DNA from: Palsa-189 sp963803735
GTDB lineage: Bacteria; Acidobacteriota; Terriglobia; Acidiferrales; UBA7541
Reading direction: 5' to 3'
Length of the DNA stretch: 64,000 nucleotides
Assembly: GCA_963803735.1 (NCBI GenBank)
Contig: CAWDNV010000010.1
Coordinates: 868,001-932,000, forward strand
Shown: positions 62,235 through 64,000 of the stretch, piece by piece
Numbering within the stretch: position 1 is the first letter of the stretch
Layout of the letters: the number at the start of each line of letters is the position of its first letter
Notes under the pieces: model-generated
The model's input: only the letters and a program-made list of their open reading frames with translations
Databases searched by the model: none
Told to the model about the DNA's origin: nothing
Made by a program: the position numbers and the translations under genes

Positions 62235-62678
62235 TTAAGGTGTGCCTGGAAACGCGAGGCTATATAGGTCCGCTGGTCCGAGCGACGACGCTCCTATAAG
62301 CCAGCCGTCGCCATCTTTTTGAACCCAAACGATTTGATACAAAAGCTGTGAGGCTGCTTTTGCGGAAAGCCCCCAACGCAAGAGGCGCAGCGCGAGCGCC
62401 GCGTCCGCCTGTGGACGCGTTTGAAGATGTATGCAGCAGCCCGAATGACTGACGTTGCGAGTAGCGCAATGCTCGACAAAGAGCTTGCCGGTGGTCGCAA
62501 AACCGTAGACGGTGACGGCCAGCCGAACCTCGGATCTTGTTTCCGACCTCGTTTCCGATCGTTTTTTTGATGGCTCCGCTTGTTGAGGATCCGCCTGATG
62601 AGGATCGGTTCGTTGAGGCTGGGCCCCTTCGCCAGGGGAGATCGCGCGCGGGAAGCCGGGACGTTCTTCGTCTAGCAA
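62235..62678 (-). CDS. PilZ-like domain protein
   Basis: About 147 residues. A Pro/Gln/Ser-rich head with short repeats (DPHQADPQQAEP, RSETRSETRSE) leads into a PilZ-like domain: RLAVTVYGF, HCATRNVSHSGCCIHLQT (replacing the usual D/N-x-S-x-x-G) and QIVWVQKDGDGWLIGASSL. It would bind c-di-GMP if the arginine motif (RSE..R) is functional. The strong AGGAGG at 62685-62690 implies initiation at TTG 62678 rather than at the overlapping GTG 62696. Confidence 0.65.
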   Translation of the reverse strand: MLDEERPGFPRAISPGEGAQPQRTDPHQADPQQAEPSKKRSETRSETRSEVRLAVTVYGFATTGKLFVEHCATRNVSHSGCCIHLQTRPQADAALALRLLRWGLSAKAASQLLYQIVWVQKDGDGWLIGASSLGPADLYSLAFPGTP

Positions 62679-62885
62679 GGCGAACCTCCTTTTCACACGG
62701 AGGGCGGGGTCAGAAAGTTCAGGAATTATAAGGTCTTATGGCATAAGTTGCACACAAATTGTGCGGTCGGCGACCGACTAAGAAATGGCATTCCGATGAT
62801 GCCATTTCTCGGGATTTGGCCTCTAGCCGCATCTGTGCTCGCTTTATTGTTCCTGCGGGTGTAGTGTCAGTAGTGAGGTACACGT

Positions 62886-63131
62886 ATGGACAGGGACTAC
62901 GACATTTTTGAGAAATTGCCTAATGCTTCGATGCGCTGTCTAGTGCGCGTTCACGGGACGCTGCATGTACGCACGGTTTTAGAAGCCCGGGGAAAGCAAA
63001 CCAGCAACGAGTGCTTCGCGATGAACATCCGGACCAGGGAAATCTTCGCTCGGGTCAACGATAAGTCGGCGCGACGCGCAGAATTGGCCAAACAGGCGAC
63101 AGGTCCGGGGCCCGTACGACCCCTTCTATAA
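62886..63131 (+). CDS. Small hypothetical protein
   Basis: 81 residues: YDIFEKLPNASMRCLVRVHG, VRTVLEARGKQTSNECFAMNIRTREIFARVN, then a basic tail. GAGG stands ten bases before the ATG. No family is recognised. Confidence 0.5.
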   Translation: MDRDYDIFEKLPNASMRCLVRVHGTLHVRTVLEARGKQTSNECFAMNIRTREIFARVNDKSARRAELAKQATGPGPVRPLL

Positions 63132-63218
63132 CGCGGTTTTACAGCACGAACTTCCAGCCAACTAGTCCGATGCAAATTGCGGACAGACCTCCCCTGTGAG
63201 GATCACCGGTTTATTGCC

Positions 63219-63518
63219 TTAGTCAGCTGAAGGCTCACTCGCCGCCAGCCCAGCCCATCGAGCCGTGCTCCAATCCGTGACAATGACGGCGGCACTCATG
63301 CCGATCTCCTTCGCTGCGTCCACCGCGGCGTTGAGCGCAACGTGTAGCATCGCGCTGGTATTCGTTACGAAGTAAGTGCCTGCCGGCAGTCGATAAATGA
63401 CTCCGTCCTCTCCCGGCATCTCTCGCACGTACCCCCTCTGTTGCATGCTGGCGTGGAGTCGTTCGTAATCCTCGGGACCTGCCTGATGCAGTTCAACTCT
63501 CGCCATGTAATTCGCCAT
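63219..63518 (-). CDS. DUF2622 family protein
   Basis: 99 residues from ATG 63518 (GGGAG upstream): MANYMARVELHQAGPEDYER, then LHASMQQRGYVREMPGEDGVIYRLPAGTYFV and AVIVTDWSTARWAGL. The order matches DUF2622, small proteins of unknown function. The longer reading frame to 63575 adds a head unlike the family. Confidence 0.65.
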   Translation of the reverse strand: MANYMARVELHQAGPEDYERLHASMQQRGYVREMPGEDGVIYRLPAGTYFVTNTSAMLHVALNAAVDAAKEIGMSAAVIVTDWSTARWAGLAASEPSAD

Positions 63519-63831
63519 CCCGGCTCCCGTGTAATCTCCGATTTTGAACGCGGTGTATCGGTGAACAAGCGCCAAACAGCTTCGGCCAAATCCTAGGGCG
63601 ATAGTTTAGCAGGCACGTCGTCCCGGCCAAGTCTTGAGAAGCTTGACCCCGATTGCAAGCCTCGGATAAAGCCGCCGACATTTCGCCCTCGACCCCGAAT
63701 GACGCCAATCGCGCCGCTTTTAGGTTCGATCAAAAAATGCGTGACGTCCGAGAGGTGCCATTATGGCACTGTGTAAGGAGAAGCTTAGCTGATGGCATGT
63801 GTAGAAACGCCTGAGGGCGCAAGGATTCCAA

Positions 63832-64000
63832 ATGCTGATTCGCCTGGGATATAGCATTGTTTTCGAGACTCTTCGTCCTACACCCATCGTAGCGCTGCTG
63901 AAAGTGCATCCTTCCCGGGCGCACGATCTGCGCGAGCCAGATGAAGTGAATCTTGAGCCTGCCACTAACGTCGAGTATTACATCGACAGTTTCGGAAATA
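63832..64000 (+). CDS. N-terminus of a transglutaminase-like protein (truncated by window)
   Basis: 56 codons are present: MLIRLGYSIVFETLRPTPIV, ALLKVHPSRAHDL, and NVEYYIDSFGN at the edge. The 'lr.Gy.i.f..p.ptPml.ll..hp......EYlDsFGN' opening is that of bacterial transglutaminase-like N-terminal domains (often followed by the TGc catalytic core). The catalytic part lies outside the window. Confidence 0.7.
   Translation, partial: MLIRLGYSIVFETLRPTPIVALLKVHPSRAHDLREPDEVNLEPATNVEYYIDSFGN

Overview
The window looks like a chromosomal contig of an Acidobacteriota bacterium (Koribacter/Sulfotelmatobacter-like Acidobacteriae; an inference, since no rRNA is present). The basis is two 1250-residue Oar-type TonB-dependent receptors with an N-terminal carboxypeptidase-regulatory-like domain, a DUF6152 protein, many signal-peptide proteins of unknown function, moderately high GC, and intergenic spaces packed with short palindromic repeats. 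Genes are mostly housekeeping or peripheral metabolism, loosely spaced, on both strands and in short operons. No rRNA, tRNA, CRISPR array, prophage or plasmid origin was seen.

Left third (1-25 kb): a possible lpxD tail and plsC (envelope lipids); an M61 aminopeptidase; the murein-recycling pair mpl and an LD-carboxypeptidase; a RAYT transposase bracketed by inverted REP palindromes; a PfkB kinase; a beta-hydroxyacid dehydrogenase-like enzyme; a di-haem peroxidase with a small secreted partner; methylthioadenosine phosphorylase; an MBL hydrolase; MeaB; several secreted or membrane unknowns; a cytochrome c/copper-monooxygenase-like fusion lying between an acyl-CoA dehydrogenase gene and a decayed copy of that gene's 3' end; a GIY-YIG-like protein; and threonine aldolase.

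Middle (25-47 kb): a Cys-rich secreted peptide, a GAF-histidine kinase, an NHL beta-propeller, an ArsC/Spx-like protein and a lone Phd-type antitoxin, a LacD-type aldolase, YfiT/DinB-like, YjbQ and VOC proteins, a glycine-zipper secreted protein, a NarL-type response regulator, two small zinc-ribbon proteins, a patatin-like phospholipase between two inverted IS30 remnants, an amidohydrolase, a seven-repeat FG-GAP protein next to DUF6152, and a hemW gene broken by a repeat-rich insertion.

Right third (47-64 kb): an IS1202/ISNCY-like element inserted in the leader of the first of two tandem Oar-like receptors, with a 15-bp target duplication. The second receptor keeps the uninterrupted leader and an intact downstream histidine phosphatase, whereas only a scrap of a phosphatase gene follows the first. 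Then come YjbR/MmcQ, MaoC and SnoaL-like proteins, an unexplained 500-bp hairpin-dense non-coding tract, a PilZ-like protein, a DUF2622 protein and the start of a transglutaminase-like gene.

Two themes cross the window. First, REP elements (a GTAG-type tetranucleotide plus palindrome) match the repeats flanking the RAYT gene and recur in many intergenic gaps together with a second repeat family. Second, six otherwise well conserved genes carry eight apparent single-base frameshifts, some in homopolymers, so consensus errors must be excluded before calling them pseudogenes.
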